From: Isoetes taiwanensis
Lineage: Eukaryota; Streptophyta; Lycopodiopsida; Isoetales; Isoetaceae
Assembly: GCA_021234155.1 (NCBI GenBank)
Contig: JAJEKV010000081.1
Location: forward strand, 250,001 to 314,000
Length of the DNA: 64,000 nt
Reading direction: 5' to 3'
This document shows, in pieces, positions 22,339-33,940 of this stretch. The position numbers were made by a program, and so were the translations under genes. The notes beneath the pieces are model-generated. The model made no database searches and was not told where the DNA came from. It saw only the letters and a list, made by a program, of their open reading frames with translations. Position 1 is the first letter of the stretch; each line of letters begins with the position of its first letter.

Positions 22339-22743
22339 AAGTACTAGCACTTTGTGCACAAGGTGTTAACACTTTGTGCACAAGTGTTAAATAACTTGTA
22401 TAACTGGCAAGGGAAAAAAAACTCGTGTCCCCTTTTTTTATTTTTACAAGGTCAATAATGTCTTGCCAAGGTTCAAGACCTTTGTGCAACAAGTTGACAT
22501 CTTGACACAAGTTGCACAAAGGTCTTGAACCTTGGCAAGACCTTTGTCCCCCATTCTAAAGGATACAAGTTGTACTTATATTGTACAATATAAGTACTAG
22601 CACTTTGTGCACAAGGTGTTAACACTTTGTGCACAAGTGTTAAATAACTTGTATAACTGGCAAGGGAAAAAAAACTCGTGTCCCCTTTTTTTATTTTTAC
22701 AAGGTCAATAATGTCTTGCCAAGGTTCAAGACCTTTGTGCAAC
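22339..22743. repeat. 152-bp direct repeat pair with inverted core
   Basis: GTACTAGCACTTTGTGCACA through CAAGACCTTTGTGCAAC occurs at 22339-22490 and again at 22592-22743, identical as far as I can see. Between them (22499-22555) the end of the unit is present in inverted form (GTTGCACAAAGGTCTTGAAC). The right copy runs straight into the open reading frame of the following Copia element, so it marks that element's broken 5' end. It could be an unrelated element's terminal repeat. Confidence 0.85.
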
Positions 22744-24345
22744 TTGTGTTGGTTCACGATCTTGAGGGAGCCGGAGTGAAGTATTCGGAGCAGCAAAAGG
22801 TATTGGCATTTACAAGAGCTTTTCATGATACTCATAAAGAATTTGCTGTGTTAGTTAGGCGCACTGCTCCAACGCTTGATGCAGTTGTAGAGGCAATTAG
22901 AACAGAGATTGAACAGGAGAAGATTGCAAAAACAATTTCAAGAAAGAGAGTTGTCCGAGAAGAGGAGCATCCCACCATATTGTATGCAGGTGAAAGAGGA
23001 AGGCGTCGAGGTAGAGGACGAGCAAGAGGACGAGGACAGATTCAATGTTATGGCTGTGAGGAGTTTGGTCATATAAAGGCAGATTGCCCAAATCGAGAAA
23101 GGTGGAGTCGTGGACAGAGTTCATATGCACGAGGAAGGGGTCGAGGAGGCTCTTTCATTGCGAATGTAAATAAAGTTGATGACAACAAAGAAGATCTGGC
23201 AACGGTGGGAGCATTGACGGAGGATGAGGTACATAATACTAAATCACATTTGGCATCTAGAAAATACATAGTATCGAATGTTGGTATTAAGAAAGGAATG
23301 GATAAAACTGACACCTTGACTGTAGATTCGGGAGCTGAAGTCTCCGTAGTAAGCTCAACTAATCTATTGAAAAACATTGAGCCAAGCAAGAGTCCAAGAA
23401 TGGTGCAGATGGGAAATGGCGCAATACAAAAGGTCCATGGAAAGGGGGAGTTGCAGGTATCAAAAGAAGGCAAAGATCTGTTGAGATTGCCAAATACTTT
23501 GTTTGCGCCTGGCATGTTGTTTAACTTGGTCTCAGTTGCCAATCTTGTGGACAAAGGTTGTGATTTGTTTTTTCATAAGCGTGGTTGCAAGTTTATTAGG
23601 GATGGTGTGAAATTATTTGAAGCTAAAAGAAGGGGGAATTTATTTGAATTAGATATCAAAAGTATCAATAAAATATCTCTAGTGGATGATTTGCACATTT
23701 GGCATTTAAGGCTAGCGCATGTGAATCATGATAGCATTAAAATTGCAAATAGGCACAATCTGTTGGATGATTTGATGTGTGGAGAAGAGGCTTATGATGA
23801 TGTTTGCGAAGCGTGCATGATGGGTAAACAAAGCAGGTTGCCTTTCAGGAATAAGGGTAAAAGAGCAAATAAAATACTTGATCTAGTGCACTCTGATGTC
23901 TGTGGGCCTATGCAAGTCGAAAGCCTTGGTTCAAAGTGTTACTTTGCAACATTCATAGATGATTTTAGTAGGCAAACCAAATGTTATTTCTTGCGATCCA
24001 AGGATCAAGTGTTTAATGCCTTTAAACTATATGTTGCTGAGGTTGAAAGAGAAAAATCGTCCAAGGTTAAATGTTTGAGATCTGATCTTGGAGGTGAATA
24101 TAGGTCGTCAGAATTTTGCAAATTCTGTCAAATGTGTGGGATAAACAGGCAGTACACATGCAGATACACGCCTCAACAGAATGGTGTAGCGGAGCGAAAG
24201 AACCGTACTATCATGAATGCTGCAAGGTCCATGCTCAAGCATGCAGGCCTACCCAATAGCTTATGGGCAGAAGCAGTAGCAGCTGCTTGTCACATTCAAA
24301 ATAGACTGCCTAGTGTTGCGGTTGAGGAGTGCCAGAACAATTTTG
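22744..24345 (+). pseudogene. Copia gag-protease-integrase
   Basis: The frame is open through gag (KVLAFTRAFHDTHKEFAVL), an Arg/Gly-rich tail, the CCHC knuckle CYGCEEFGHIKADC, the protease DSGAEVSVVSS, the zinc module WHLRLAHVNHDS..CEACMMGKQSRLPF, and the integrase core with HSDVCGP, FIDDFSRQ, LRSDLGGEYRS and TPQQNGVAERKNRTIMNAA. All three integrase acidic residues are present. The frame shifts by one base near 24330-24345 (PSVAVEEC into PEQFWRGKRQSVKRFKVYGC). The gag start is lost to the upstream repeat. The product would be a capsid/protease/integrase polyprotein. Confidence 0.92.
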
Positions 24346-25888
24346 GAGGGGGAAAAGGCAATCAGTAAAACGCTTTAAAGTGTATGGATGCTTAGCCTAT
24401 ATGTTGGTGCCCGAGGAGCTGAGAAGGAAATTAGATGATCGAAGCATATGCACTTTCTTGGTTGGCTATGATGAGGAGACAAATGGCTACAGACTGTACG
24501 ATCCTAATGCTCGCAAAGTGTATGTCAGTAGAGATGTGATATTCAATGAAAATGTTTTGTACAAGGACAGGAAAAGTCTGAGCAAACAAGAAACAATAGA
24601 ATGGATGCCAGAGGAGTATTTGGAAGAAAACTCAAGGGTAAAGGAGGAAACTGTGAGTGCCCCAGAGGAAACAGTGGATTTGCCAATAGGTGAAGAAATA
24701 GAGCTTGAAACAGATGAGGCCAAACATGATGGAACTATAGATGTAGAACAGGATGTGATGCACGAAACTGATAGTGCACAGCATGGACCAGATGTTGAAA
24801 TAGAAGAAGTGCAATTAAGCCTTGAGGGTGACAGCAGGTCGGAAACCCAACATCAAATAGGCGGTAAAGGTGAGGAGGTTGAAAGAAGTACACGAGGAGT
24901 CGACGCAATGGGAAGTGGAACGCCTCAAATCGAGCTTTTATTTGACACGGAGACACTTGGCAGAAAGGAAGGCAGAACAACGAGGCCACCAAAACCTAAA
25001 ATCTTATCTTGCACGTTGGAACCTATAACAGTAGAAGAGGCAGTAGCAGGGATAGATGCAAGAAAGTGGAAGGAAGCAATGGAAAATGAGTTAGACTCAT
25101 TCAAGCAGACAGGAACATATGAACTGGTACCAAGACCAAGCGATAAAAATGTTGTAGACAGTAAATGGATATTTAAGATAAAAAGGAAGGCTGATGGATC
25201 AATAGAAAGGTACAAGGCACGTTTGGTCGCTAAAGGATATACACAACAAGAGGGGGTAGACTATAAAGATACTTTTTCACCCATTGTCAAGATGACCAGT
25301 TTGAGAGCTCTTATAGCAATTGCAGTGCAAAATGACATGGAGCTGAATCATATGGACGTCAAAACTGCATTTCTGAACGGAGATCTAGAAGAAGAACTGT
25401 ACATGGAGCAGCCTCGTGGATACGAACAAGGTGATAATCTAGTATGCAAATTGAAGAAGCCCATCTATGGACTTAGACAGGCATCTAGGCAGTGGTACGT
25501 ATGCATGAATACGTTTCTAGTTGCCAATGGATTTGTAAAATTAAAAACTGAAGGAAATCTCTATATGAGACGAGAAGGAGGTAAGTGCCTGATAATGGCT
25601 CTGTATGTTGATGACTGTGTCATTGCTAGCAGTAACAAAGCCTTACTGGCCAAATGCAAGTTGTTGTTGAAAAGTCGATTTCAAATGACTGATCTAGGAG
25701 AACTTCAGAAAATGCTAGGTATGGAGGTGCGAAGGGATAGGACAAGAGGTATATTGTGTCTTACTCAAGAACAGTACATCAAAAAGATGCTCGCCAAATT
25801 TAGAATGATCGATTGCAATGCAGCAAAAACACCATTGGCACCAGGACAGAGAATGTCGGGAAAGATGTGTCCAAGAACGAGTCTGTAA
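24329..25888 (+). pseudogene. Copia integrase C-terminus and reverse transcriptase
   Basis: It opens with the integrase C-terminal block (FKVYGCLAYMLVPEE..KLDDRS..FLVGY), has an acidic linker of about 190 residues, and then the RVT_2 domain: YKARLVAKGYTQQEGVDYKD, FSPIVKMTSLRALIAIA, MDVKTAFLNGDLEEELYMEQ, KPIYGLRQASRQWY, and the catalytic YVDD (LYVDDCVIAS). Reverse transcriptase motifs are all intact over this span. It ends at a stop (25886-25888) after PLAPGQRMSGK, where frames begin to scramble. Confidence 0.92.
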
Positions 25889-26180
25889 AGAAAGGAGATG
25901 GAAAATAAACCATATAGGTCATTAGTGGGCGTCTATTGTATGCCGCAAAACAAAGACAAGGCCGAGATATCATGTATCTGCCGTTAACCGCTAAGCAGAT
26001 ACTTGAATAATCCTGGCAAGGAGCATTGGGCAGCAAATAAGAGAGTTCTTAGGTATTTGAAAGGCACCTCGACTCATGGCCTATGCTTCTCCGTAGAGGC
26101 GAGGTGAAATAGTTTAGTTGGATATGCGATGCAGATTGGGGAGGTGATCTTGATGATAGAAAATCAACCTCCGGGTACAT

Positions 26181-26588
26181 TTGCAAACTCGAATACGGCA
26201 ATATATCGCGGGCGAAAGCAAGAAACAAGAGTGTGTAGCAAAGTCAAGTGCAGAAGCAGAATATGTGGCAGTATCTCTGGCAGCATCGGAGATCATTTGG
26301 TTGCGAAGAATGCTTAAGGAGTTAGGAAGGTCTTGCGCAGGTGCCACACCGATTTATTGTGATAACAAAAGCGGGATAGCAATGAGCAAAAATCCAGTTT
26401 GCCATTCACGTACCAAGCATATAGAAATACATCATCATTTTATCAGAGATGAGGTAGACAAGGGAGAAATTAACGTGGAATATGTTCCCACAAAATTACA
26501 AGAGGCAGATATATTAACGAAGGTCCTTACTGAACCAAAATTAACAGCGGCTAAGGTTCAAGTAGGAATTGTAGATTGCATAGGCTGA
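26181..26588 (+). pseudogene. Copia RNase H C-terminal part
   Basis: The reading gives SAEAEYVAVSLAASEIIWLR, IYCDNKSGIAMSKNPVCHS, HIEIHHHFIRDEV and PTKLQEADILTKVL, and ends IVDCIG before a TGA. This is the standard Copia RNase H end. The upstream 25889-26180 still shows MYL-, DADWGGD- and STSGYI-like remnants in shifting frames, so one domain is split by several indels. Confidence 0.9.
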
Positions 26589-26620
26589 GGGGAAGAATGA
26601 AGAAATAGCAGCCTGTGATA

Positions 26621-27060
26621 TCAGCCCACGTGGCAGCCGATCCGCTGGACAGATGTGGCCCCATCCATATCAGGTACTATCGACAAAAAGGCAGGCGGTC
26701 TGTAGATCAAAACGCGGAGTTTTGCAGCAGAGAAAATCGATTTGGGAGAAGCCGATTCCGATTGAAGCCGATTGCAGACAAGAGGAGACGAACTGAGGAG
26801 CCGTGAGCAGTAAGGACTGTAGCTGTCAAAGGGAGAATCCGGATTGGGTCTGTTCCTTTGGAGAATCCGGTAGATTGGGTCTGCCCGTTTAAATTACTGT
26901 CAGGTAATTACAATGCTAAGGTCAAAAAATGATTCCAGACTATCTCAAAAGCAGGGCAACTCAGAAGAGTATGGCTTTCATCTTCAATAACATTGAACAT
27001 TGAAAGTTATTTTCAATGTTCTCATCGATCCGAAACATCGGATCGCCATTCTAGAATGGG
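26621..27060. other. Possible Copia 3' LTR or flank
   Basis: No coding signal is present. Two short hairpins lie here: CATTGAA..TTCAATG around 26990-27020 and CGATCCGAAACATCGGATCG at about 27027-27046. If the upstream Copia kept its 3' LTR, it should occupy this stretch, but no partner LTR exists in the window. Confidence 0.4.
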
Positions 27061-27065
27061 ACGAG

Positions 27066-27619
27066 TGTAATCCAACATAATGAACCAAACCCCAAGCTGA
27101 GCAGAATGCAAAATATATGCATCAAGCTGCGCCACACTCTACCAGCAAATAGATTAAACACAAATTGCAGATGAAGAAGGAGAGAGATAAAATAAGTCTG
27201 GAGGTTCATCCTCCTCTTCTATTGTTAATTCTTCCATGGAATACACTCTACTATAATAGATCTCCTTCAAGGCACAAGAGTGAGAGAGAGATAGAATGAG
27301 GAGACGTATCCCTCCTCTTCAACTTACACAACAAATCTCCTCCATTCATCTTTAAGCAATCTCCACCATTAGATCTCCAATAACTTACATGTCTCCTAGG
27401 ATTGCGCCACCTCAACCCCATACTTTAACCATTGAAAAGGACTTTTATACACCTTCAAGTCCATAAGTTCAACTTCAATACATCATAAATGCTTCATCCC
27501 CAATATTTGCACATTTTTTACATTTTCTCCATATTACACCCATATTATTCTCCATTTTTGCACACATTTCACCAATTTAGGCACATCATGAAAAAATAGT
27601 CAAGAAAAAACGCACAACA
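27066..27619 (-). repeat. LTR (left copy, 554 bp)
   Basis: TG...CA-ended direct repeat paired with 29293-29846. It contains GGAGAGAGATAAAATAAG and CTCCTCTTC-rich blocks. Confidence 0.93.
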
Positions 27620-29292
27620 TTATTCCCCCCCAAGATTATTTATCGTCCCGATGAATTCTTCAAAAACCTTTTCTTCGATCTTCGTGTCTTCAACTTGGTC
27701 CTCTAAATAGCATCACAACTTAACAAAAATCCAATATCCAAATGTCTTCAAGCCTTCAAAAACATCTATAGAAGTCTTCCAAGGAAAAAAAAATACTAAA
27801 CTTCTAACATCACTTTATCTTCATCAATTATAGGGTGGCAAGTCCCATCCAGGTCAGTGGCACCCTCGCTCTACTGCCCGGTATGGCGCTCTATCCCCTT
27901 CACAACACTTATAATTTTTCATCGCATTTTATATAGGTCATGAGATGCTGCTGCCTTTCTAGGTCAGCACATCCATCATGCCATCCATAATCACTTAAAT
28001 AAAAAATAAAACTTGTACAACTTCTTTGATAGCTTGAATTCTTGAAAAACTTGAAAATGAAATCCAATCAAATTGCAAAAGCATAAACACTAACCACATA
28101 TTCTTGATCTTCATACTATGGTATTTGACTTGAATAGGCTTATTTATGGATAAATAGTCTTCTCTGAACATTGATGGTCTTCAAAAATATTAAAACTCCA
28201 AACAAACAATGGTTGATTCTTCAAAGGAACTTCAATTCTTCTTAATATTTGGGAATATGTTTTGGGCACATATATATACTTGCATAAATAATATGTTCAA
28301 GTGCAATATTGGGACTTTGCTAAAATAGAATCGTCAAGTGCAATATTGGGACTTTGCTAAAATATGAACTTGGCCTGGATTCGAACAGTAAACCTCGCAT
28401 TTGCTAGGCCACATCTCTTACCATCTCATCCCAATTACTCTTCTGTAAATTTTTCCTTATCTTTTTTTTCAATTAACAGCTTTTACTTTTTTTTCTTTTT
28501 CTGCTACTCTGTGCGCGCGGCCGGCGGTTAGGGTATGATGGAGCAAGGGTAAAGAACGGCGGCTTCAGATCTAGCTCTGGCTATGTCCCAGATTTCTATC
28601 TTGTTTTTTTCTTCTTTCTATGCACGGATTAACACTTAGAATAGGGCAAGGAATGGCATGGAAAGATCACAAGCTTTTTCGTCCTTTAATTCTCAGGGTT
28701 TGTTTGGCTATGGCCACGAAGCTTTGTACAGGCTGTCCACTGGTTGAAGCATGAAAGAGAAGGCAACAAATTTATTTTTTCAAGGCTATTGCACAGATTG
28801 AGTGGCAAAGCTTCAGGTAGAATCAGAAACAAGCATTTGATGGATAATTTTAGCGGTGCTTAGGACTAAGAAATGGCATTAAGCTTTTTGTTTTGTATGC
28901 GTGTAGCGTAGTAGGTAATGGCACGTAATATATAGCAGACGGTTTCTTTATTCAGAATTAACAATCGAGATATATCAACATAATTTCGCTTTTATGAGAA
29001 TATGGATTAACTTGAAGCTTACAACTCTATCACAAGCACTGTACAAGCTTTTTGGCGCCGTGCAAAGGAAGAACAGAAGCCATATATTTATTGAGTTCTA
29101 GAAATCTCTGAAATGCTTCATTTATAGCAGAAGGATGGACCATACCTCTTAGTCTGCTTCATAATGATTTGGAAGAAGAAATAAGTCTGCAAATCCCCTT
29201 CTTATTCCTTATGCTGCGATATATAGTTGAGATTATCATCATAAAAATCATGCTAATAGAATGCTGCTTCTTCTCGGAATGCCCCCCACTTA
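27620..29292. other. Interior of the non-autonomous LTR element
   Basis: No reading frame carries retroelement motifs. A 39-bp unit (TCAAGTGCAATATTGGGACT...) is tandemly doubled at about 28297-28370. A minus-strand tRNA-like pattern with a GTTCGAATCC B-box lies at 28377-28437. The G-rich segment TAAGTGGGGGGCATTCC abuts the right LTR on the minus strand, where a primer-binding site would be expected. I could not match it to a specific tRNA. Confidence 0.7.
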
Positions 29293-29846
29293 TGTAATCC
29301 AACATAATGAACCAAACCCCAAGCTGAGCAGAATGCAAAATATATGCATCAAGCTGCGCCACACTCTACCAGCAAATAGATTAAACACAAATTGCAGATG
29401 AAGAAGGAGAGAGATAAAATAAGTCTGGAGGTTCATCCTCCTCTTCTATTGTTAATTCTTCCATGGAATACACTCTACTATAATAGATCTCCTTCAAGGC
29501 ACAAGAGTGAGAGAGAGATAGAATGAGGAGACGTATCCCTCCTCTTCAACTTACACAACAAATCTCCTCCATTCATCTTTAAGCAATCTCCACCATTAGA
29601 TCTCCAATAACTTACATGTCTCCTAGGATTGCGCCACCTCAACCCCATGCTTTAACCATTGAAAAGGACTTTTATACACCTTCAAGTCCATAAGTTCAAC
29701 TTCAATACATCATAAATGCTTCATCCCCAATATTTGCACATTTTTTACATTTTCTCCATATTACACCCATATTATTCTCCATTTTTGCACACATTTCACC
29801 AATTTAGGCACATCATGAAAAAATAGTCAAGAAAAAACGCACAACA
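29293..29846 (-). repeat. LTR (right copy, 554 bp)
   Basis: Partner of 27066-27619, followed directly by the ACGAG target duplication. Confidence 0.93.
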
Positions 29847-29851
29847 ACGAG

Positions 29852-31950
29852 CATGCATGTTTTGCATGCATGCGGGTGGCGCATGCCCATTCTGGTTGGG
29901 AGTTCGCTATTTTAGGCGCGTTTCTGCATCGACTCCTCATCGGCGCTGCCTCTTCTCTCTCAGCAGTACCTCTTTCTCTTTGAACCCACCCTCCCCCCTT
30001 CTTTGTTTATTATATTTGTCGCGTGGCACGCGCGTAATCAGCCCCTCCACTCTGGGAGGTTTGTTTTGTTTTGTTTTTGTGGTGTTGGTGATGTGCAGGT
30101 ACAGGTTGGCGAGCGGCATTTGTTTCGACTTCTCCATTCGTGGGTTTTGGGAGTGATTTCTCTGCCTTGCGTTTGTCTAAACCCCTTGCCGAAGGTTTAT
30201 CACTAGGGTTTTTCCTCGAAAACCCGAAAGGGCGGGGTTTTTTAATCCCGGTGATAAGCTTTCGGCAGGTACACCAGCCGAACATCTGTTAGCATTGTAT
30301 TTTTGGGGTCCAAATGATATAATTGGATTTTTCCTGTATTTTCGTGGGTAGTTTGCAAATATAAATTATATCAGCATGACTTCTACAAAATAAACTCAAT
30401 AATTGGACTAAATATAAATCATATCAACATGACTTCTACAACATAAACTGAATAACATTTGTGGTTGCATTGGATGTAGAACATTGCATGTGGGAATTGG
30501 AGAAGTAGAAGGCAAAGCACCAAGAGCTAAGCTTTCAGCTTCAAATGTTGAAGGCAAGTGTAGACATTGTAAACACTGTCCATGTTGAGCTACCTCGAGT
30601 ACATCTGGCATGTCCAACACGATAGGCCACCGCTAGCATGCAAAAGCAAGACCAATCAAGTTCTAACTCAGATAGACAACAACCCCCTAGATAACTGACC
30701 CCCTCAAGTCTAGCACTGATAAGACCACAAGGACACCCAACTATGCTCGCTAATGCATCTAGCCGTTGAGCATACAATCTTGAGAAACCACTCAAGGAGC
30801 AATAGGAATAAAGATGTAGGTCTGTAATGTCATGGTCCATCGCTTCCCAGAGGAGGCACAAGAAGATCTCACAAAGAAGCTCTAGACAATGATTCCTTAT
30901 TAAGATGAATTCTCTGTTTCTGTGTATATTGTCAAGGCATCTCATCTTGGCTTTCATTGCCATAACTAGCCATATACTATGAAATTCGCAGAGGCAGATG
31001 CCGTTATGAGAGGTACAATCAGGGATGGGGTCGAAGTTGCACCTGTAAAATACGAAAAAAAGTAAAACATATGAAACCTCCTCTTTTTTTTTGCAAACAT
31101 ATACGTTTTAGATGTGAAAACAATGATTGGTAGAAAATCATTGAAACATGTCACAACCACGAATATTCAGGACCAATCGTTTAGAAACCCTGGCTGCGCT
31201 CTGCAGAGCACAACCGAAACAACGCGGCCATTAAGTATCGCCTACATGAACATTGCGTGAAGCGTGCGCCCGCAAGTTGCAATTCTCGCAGTCACAAAAA
31301 TTGTCTATGGTCACAGTTTCTTGCCATTACAGACGCCAAGAAGTTGTCGTGTCTGCGTTGCACCACACGCAACTGCAGAGATGGGATTTTCTTTCAGGAT
31401 TATGAATAATGGAACTTTTCGATGAGCATTTTCTCCTGATTCCAGCTGCAAGGCATCAATCTACATTTTCAGGATTATGCAACCGCCAAGGGTAAAACAG
31501 GCGCATCCATATCAACAACACGACGCGTTCACGTTGAAAGTCTAGCGATCATCTGCGTGCATTATGTGGCCGCGTCTGTATTTGGCCACTTTCATTTACT
31601 TTTATATGCGTTCGCACGCTATGAGAGTCGCAGCCGTGCCGAATTTTGTTTTCCCAATCGGGGTACTAAACTATCAAAAATATATTTTATACTTCCAAAT
31701 TATACTTTTTGGCAAAAATGCGTACAGATGTTTTGAGGAAAATTATATAGAACCTATCTGTGGGTGCAATACTTCATCAGGTAGCAAAGTAAAAAGGTAC
31801 CTCTTTGTATGTCGACTATGACGTCAAGATCCAAATTTTTCATCCACCCAGTCATATTATTTTTGCTTGAATTGAAGCCACTTTCTTTTATGTATATTGT
31901 GACCTTTAAGGATAGTTCATTTGCATCAAATATACGTGTAATAAGTGCAT
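29852..31950. other. Intergenic stretch, no certain gene
   Basis: Short ORFs here, including a 140-codon one on the minus strand at 30541-30963, have no recognised motif. A hairpin-forming pair, GCCGAAGGTTTATCAC / GTGATAAGCTTTCGGC, spans about 30188-30268. A unit of about 53 bp (AAATATAAATYATATCARCA..) is doubled at about 30358-30452. Confidence 0.55.
30188..30268. repeat. Small hairpin / miniature inverted repeat
   Basis: Outer 16-bp arms match at 14 of 16 positions. An inner AAACCC / GGGTTT-type pairing extends the fold. The size of about 80 bp suits a short foldback, but no target duplication was confirmed. Confidence 0.5.
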
Positions 31951-31960
31951 TTCCCACAGA

Positions 31961-32364
31961 AGGCAGTTATCCAACAAATATTGGATCCACTATCTCGACT
32001 CGAGGAAACTGTGAAGGCATATGACTCTGAAGGCCTTCACTATGGTCTTCAACAAATATTGGATCCATTGTCTTCACTTATAGAAGCTATGAAGCATATG
32101 AATATTAAGGTATATGTACTTTAGCTTAAATTTGTCTTCTGAAGTCAAATTGATTTAGATTTCAAGAAGTACTGCACATGCAAATATTGCCAATAGACAT
32201 TTGAGCAGCATATTGCAGAACTGAGCAGTGTACCTATTAGTTACATAGAATATGATATTTTGGTGCTGAGTAAGGATATGAACAATATACACTCAAAATG
32301 GAATTGCATTCAAACCCTCGATACAGAAAGTTATAAAGTCAATACAAAATTAAGCAGTTTATCA
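31961..32364 (+). pseudogene. Two-exon gene fragment of unknown function
   Basis: After a TTTCCCACAG acceptor, 31961-32110 reads openly with an internal repeat: LQQILDPLS(R/S)L occurs twice 26 residues apart, followed by EAMKHMNIK and a GTATAT donor. A second segment, 32193-32364, opens after CCAATAG with TFEQHIAELSSVPISYIEYD and runs for about 57 residues to a possible GTGGCT donor. Both junctions are phase 0. No upstream or downstream exon is convincing. I do not recognise the protein, and it may be a captured gene fragment. Confidence 0.35.
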
Positions 32365-32874
32365 GGTGGCTATTGCTTTGTTATGGACAATATACATTCC
32401 ATACCTCCTTGTCCAAAATCATCTACCTATTTTTAAAATACAAATCCCAATTGGTATGTTTTACAACATTCTCTAAGGGCAAGTAGCACAACCATGAAAA
32501 TCTTAATTAGCATTTCCGCTGATTGCATTAAGTTTAAGGACAAAAGCTTATAGTTCCAAACCTCATATGCTTCATTGATGTATTGCACTAAAAAGTGTCA
32601 TTTAGATTCGACTCCCATAGGTGCATAGGGTGCTAGCTCTGCAGCACTATATTCTAGTATATACACTTGTGCCAATGAGTAGAAAAAACTTATTTGTATG
32701 GGTCCCATGACCTATTGGTTTCCGTGGACGTTAAAAAAACTATTTTATTCTATTTGAAGCGAACCTCTTGAGTCTCGAGCATCAGTAGATGAACCCTAAT
32801 AACAGTAATCTTTCAACAGGCATAGCACATAGAGTCAGTTCCTCAAGTTGTTCTAGTTTCAACATTGCAATGCG

Positions 32875-33640
32875 GCTAAACGTGTTCTACGTCATCCTAA
32901 GGGAACTATAGATTATGCTTTGGCATATGCTCGTCAAAATATTGGTTCTAATAGTTCACAATTGGTTGGTTTGATCTCTTGGTGTAGTAAGAAACAACAT
33001 CGTTTTGTTGTGTCCACTACTGAAGCAGAATACATTGCAGCTAGTATGGCAAATATGGAGTTGGTATAGTTATGACATCTTTGTCAACATTTTCAACAAA
33101 TTCTTATTGGTCCAATACTTTACATCGTGACAATCAAAGTGCCATTTATTTAGCTAAGGATGAGGTTTTATTATTTGAAGTCCATGTATATTGAAATTCA
33201 TTATCATTACATCAAACTAGAGGGATTTTGTTGGAATTGAAAGAAATCAATTTGTCTAATTTTACGATCTAGTTCAAATACCAAGCAAAACTCTATAACA
33301 GTGGAACAAGTTTTCTCCACTCTAACTTGTATTCAAATGGCAATATATAACAACACAAGTTTAATATCCAATGATCATTTTAATGAACATTGTAGTTAAA
33401 CAATATGAATTACTGTAGCATTGCTGACCCAACAATGCCTGACCAATTCATTCCGAATTTGCTCCTCCTTAACACTGTATCTATTGCATTAATGTTCACT
33501 CGATTTGACCAAGCTCATTCTGGGTGGTTGATAGTTTCTATCTTTTGCATCGATGCGTTCAGCATCCATCCCTAGATAACACGATAGCAGATATCTTCAC
33601 AAAAGCCTTATCTATGACAAATCATGAGGATTTTACGAGT
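32875..33640 (+). pseudogene. Copia RNase H remnant
   Basis: The plus-strand reading gives KRVLRHPKGT, LVGLISWCSKKQ, VVSTTEAEYIAAS, then in another frame YLAKDEVLL and IEIHYHYIKL. After about 300 bp of unrelated sequence it gives ADIFTKALS (about 33587-33620). It is a badly decayed Copia 3' end interrupted by an insertion. A purine tract GAAGGAAGGATG near 33752 could mark the edge of its LTR. Confidence 0.8.
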
Positions 33641-33854
33641 TAGTGGATCCTTCCTTTAACTTCTACTTGATATAAATTTTGAAGGGTGTCATGGTTTTTA
33701 TTTTGCTTCCCGTAAAAGGTTTTTTTTAACCTGGGCACATGGCCAAGGCTGAAGGAAGGATGTTTGATGTATGTGCATCCTTGGTCACCTTCAATATTTG
33801 TATATGACCTTTTATATGTTGTATTTTTTTTTGTTCTCTTATTAAGAGATCAAC

Positions 33855-33940
33855 AATGTGTGTGTGTGCGTGCATGCGTGCGTGCGTGCGCGTATGCGTG
33901 TATGTGTGTGTGCGCGTGTGTGTATGTGTGTGTGTGAGGG
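33855..33940. repeat. Alternating TG/CG purine-pyrimidine tract
   Basis: About 85 bp is made of TG, TGCG and CGTG steps (for example GTGCGTGCATGCGTGCG), followed by a GA/G-rich run. It is a microsatellite with Z-DNA potential. Confidence 0.9.

Larger units (their letters stand above)
22744..26620 (+). mobile_element. Copia retrotransposon, 5'-truncated, near-complete gag-pol
   Basis: Plus-strand order is gag (partial), zinc knuckle, protease, integrase, reverse transcriptase and RNase H, the Copia order. The 5' LTR, primer site and gag start are replaced by a 152-bp repeat ending at 22743. A purine-rich GAGGGGAAGAATGAAG after the RNase H stop (about 26586-26601) is the likely polypurine tract, so the 3' LTR would begin near 26597. 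I see no second LTR to confirm it. Frameshifts occur at about 24330-24345 and repeatedly at 25860-26180. Confidence 0.9.
27066..29846 (-). mobile_element. Complete non-autonomous LTR retrotransposon (2781 bp)
   Basis: Two direct repeats of 554 bp (27066-27619 and 29293-29846) begin TGTAATCC and end GCACAACA, so they have TG...CA ends. The same 5 bp, ACGAG, flanks both sides (27061-27065 and 29847-29851), a perfect target duplication. I find one base difference between the repeats (CATAC against CATGC). The interior (1673 bp) has no gag or pol motifs. A G-run next to the left LTR on the minus strand (CTTGGGGGGGAATAA) suits a polypurine tract and suggests minus-strand transcription. The primer site is unclear. 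This fits a LARD/TRIM-like parasite of an autonomous family and a fairly recent insertion. Confidence 0.93.

Noticed and set aside
22339-22743. The 152-bp repeats as LTRs of the adjoining Copia
   Set aside because: Both copies lie on the same side of the coding region, no copy is seen after RNase H, and the Copia frame begins without a primer-binding site.
30541-30963. 140-codon minus-strand ORF as a gene
   Set aside because: No recognisable domain and no splice-consistent partner. It cannot be excluded but is not supported.
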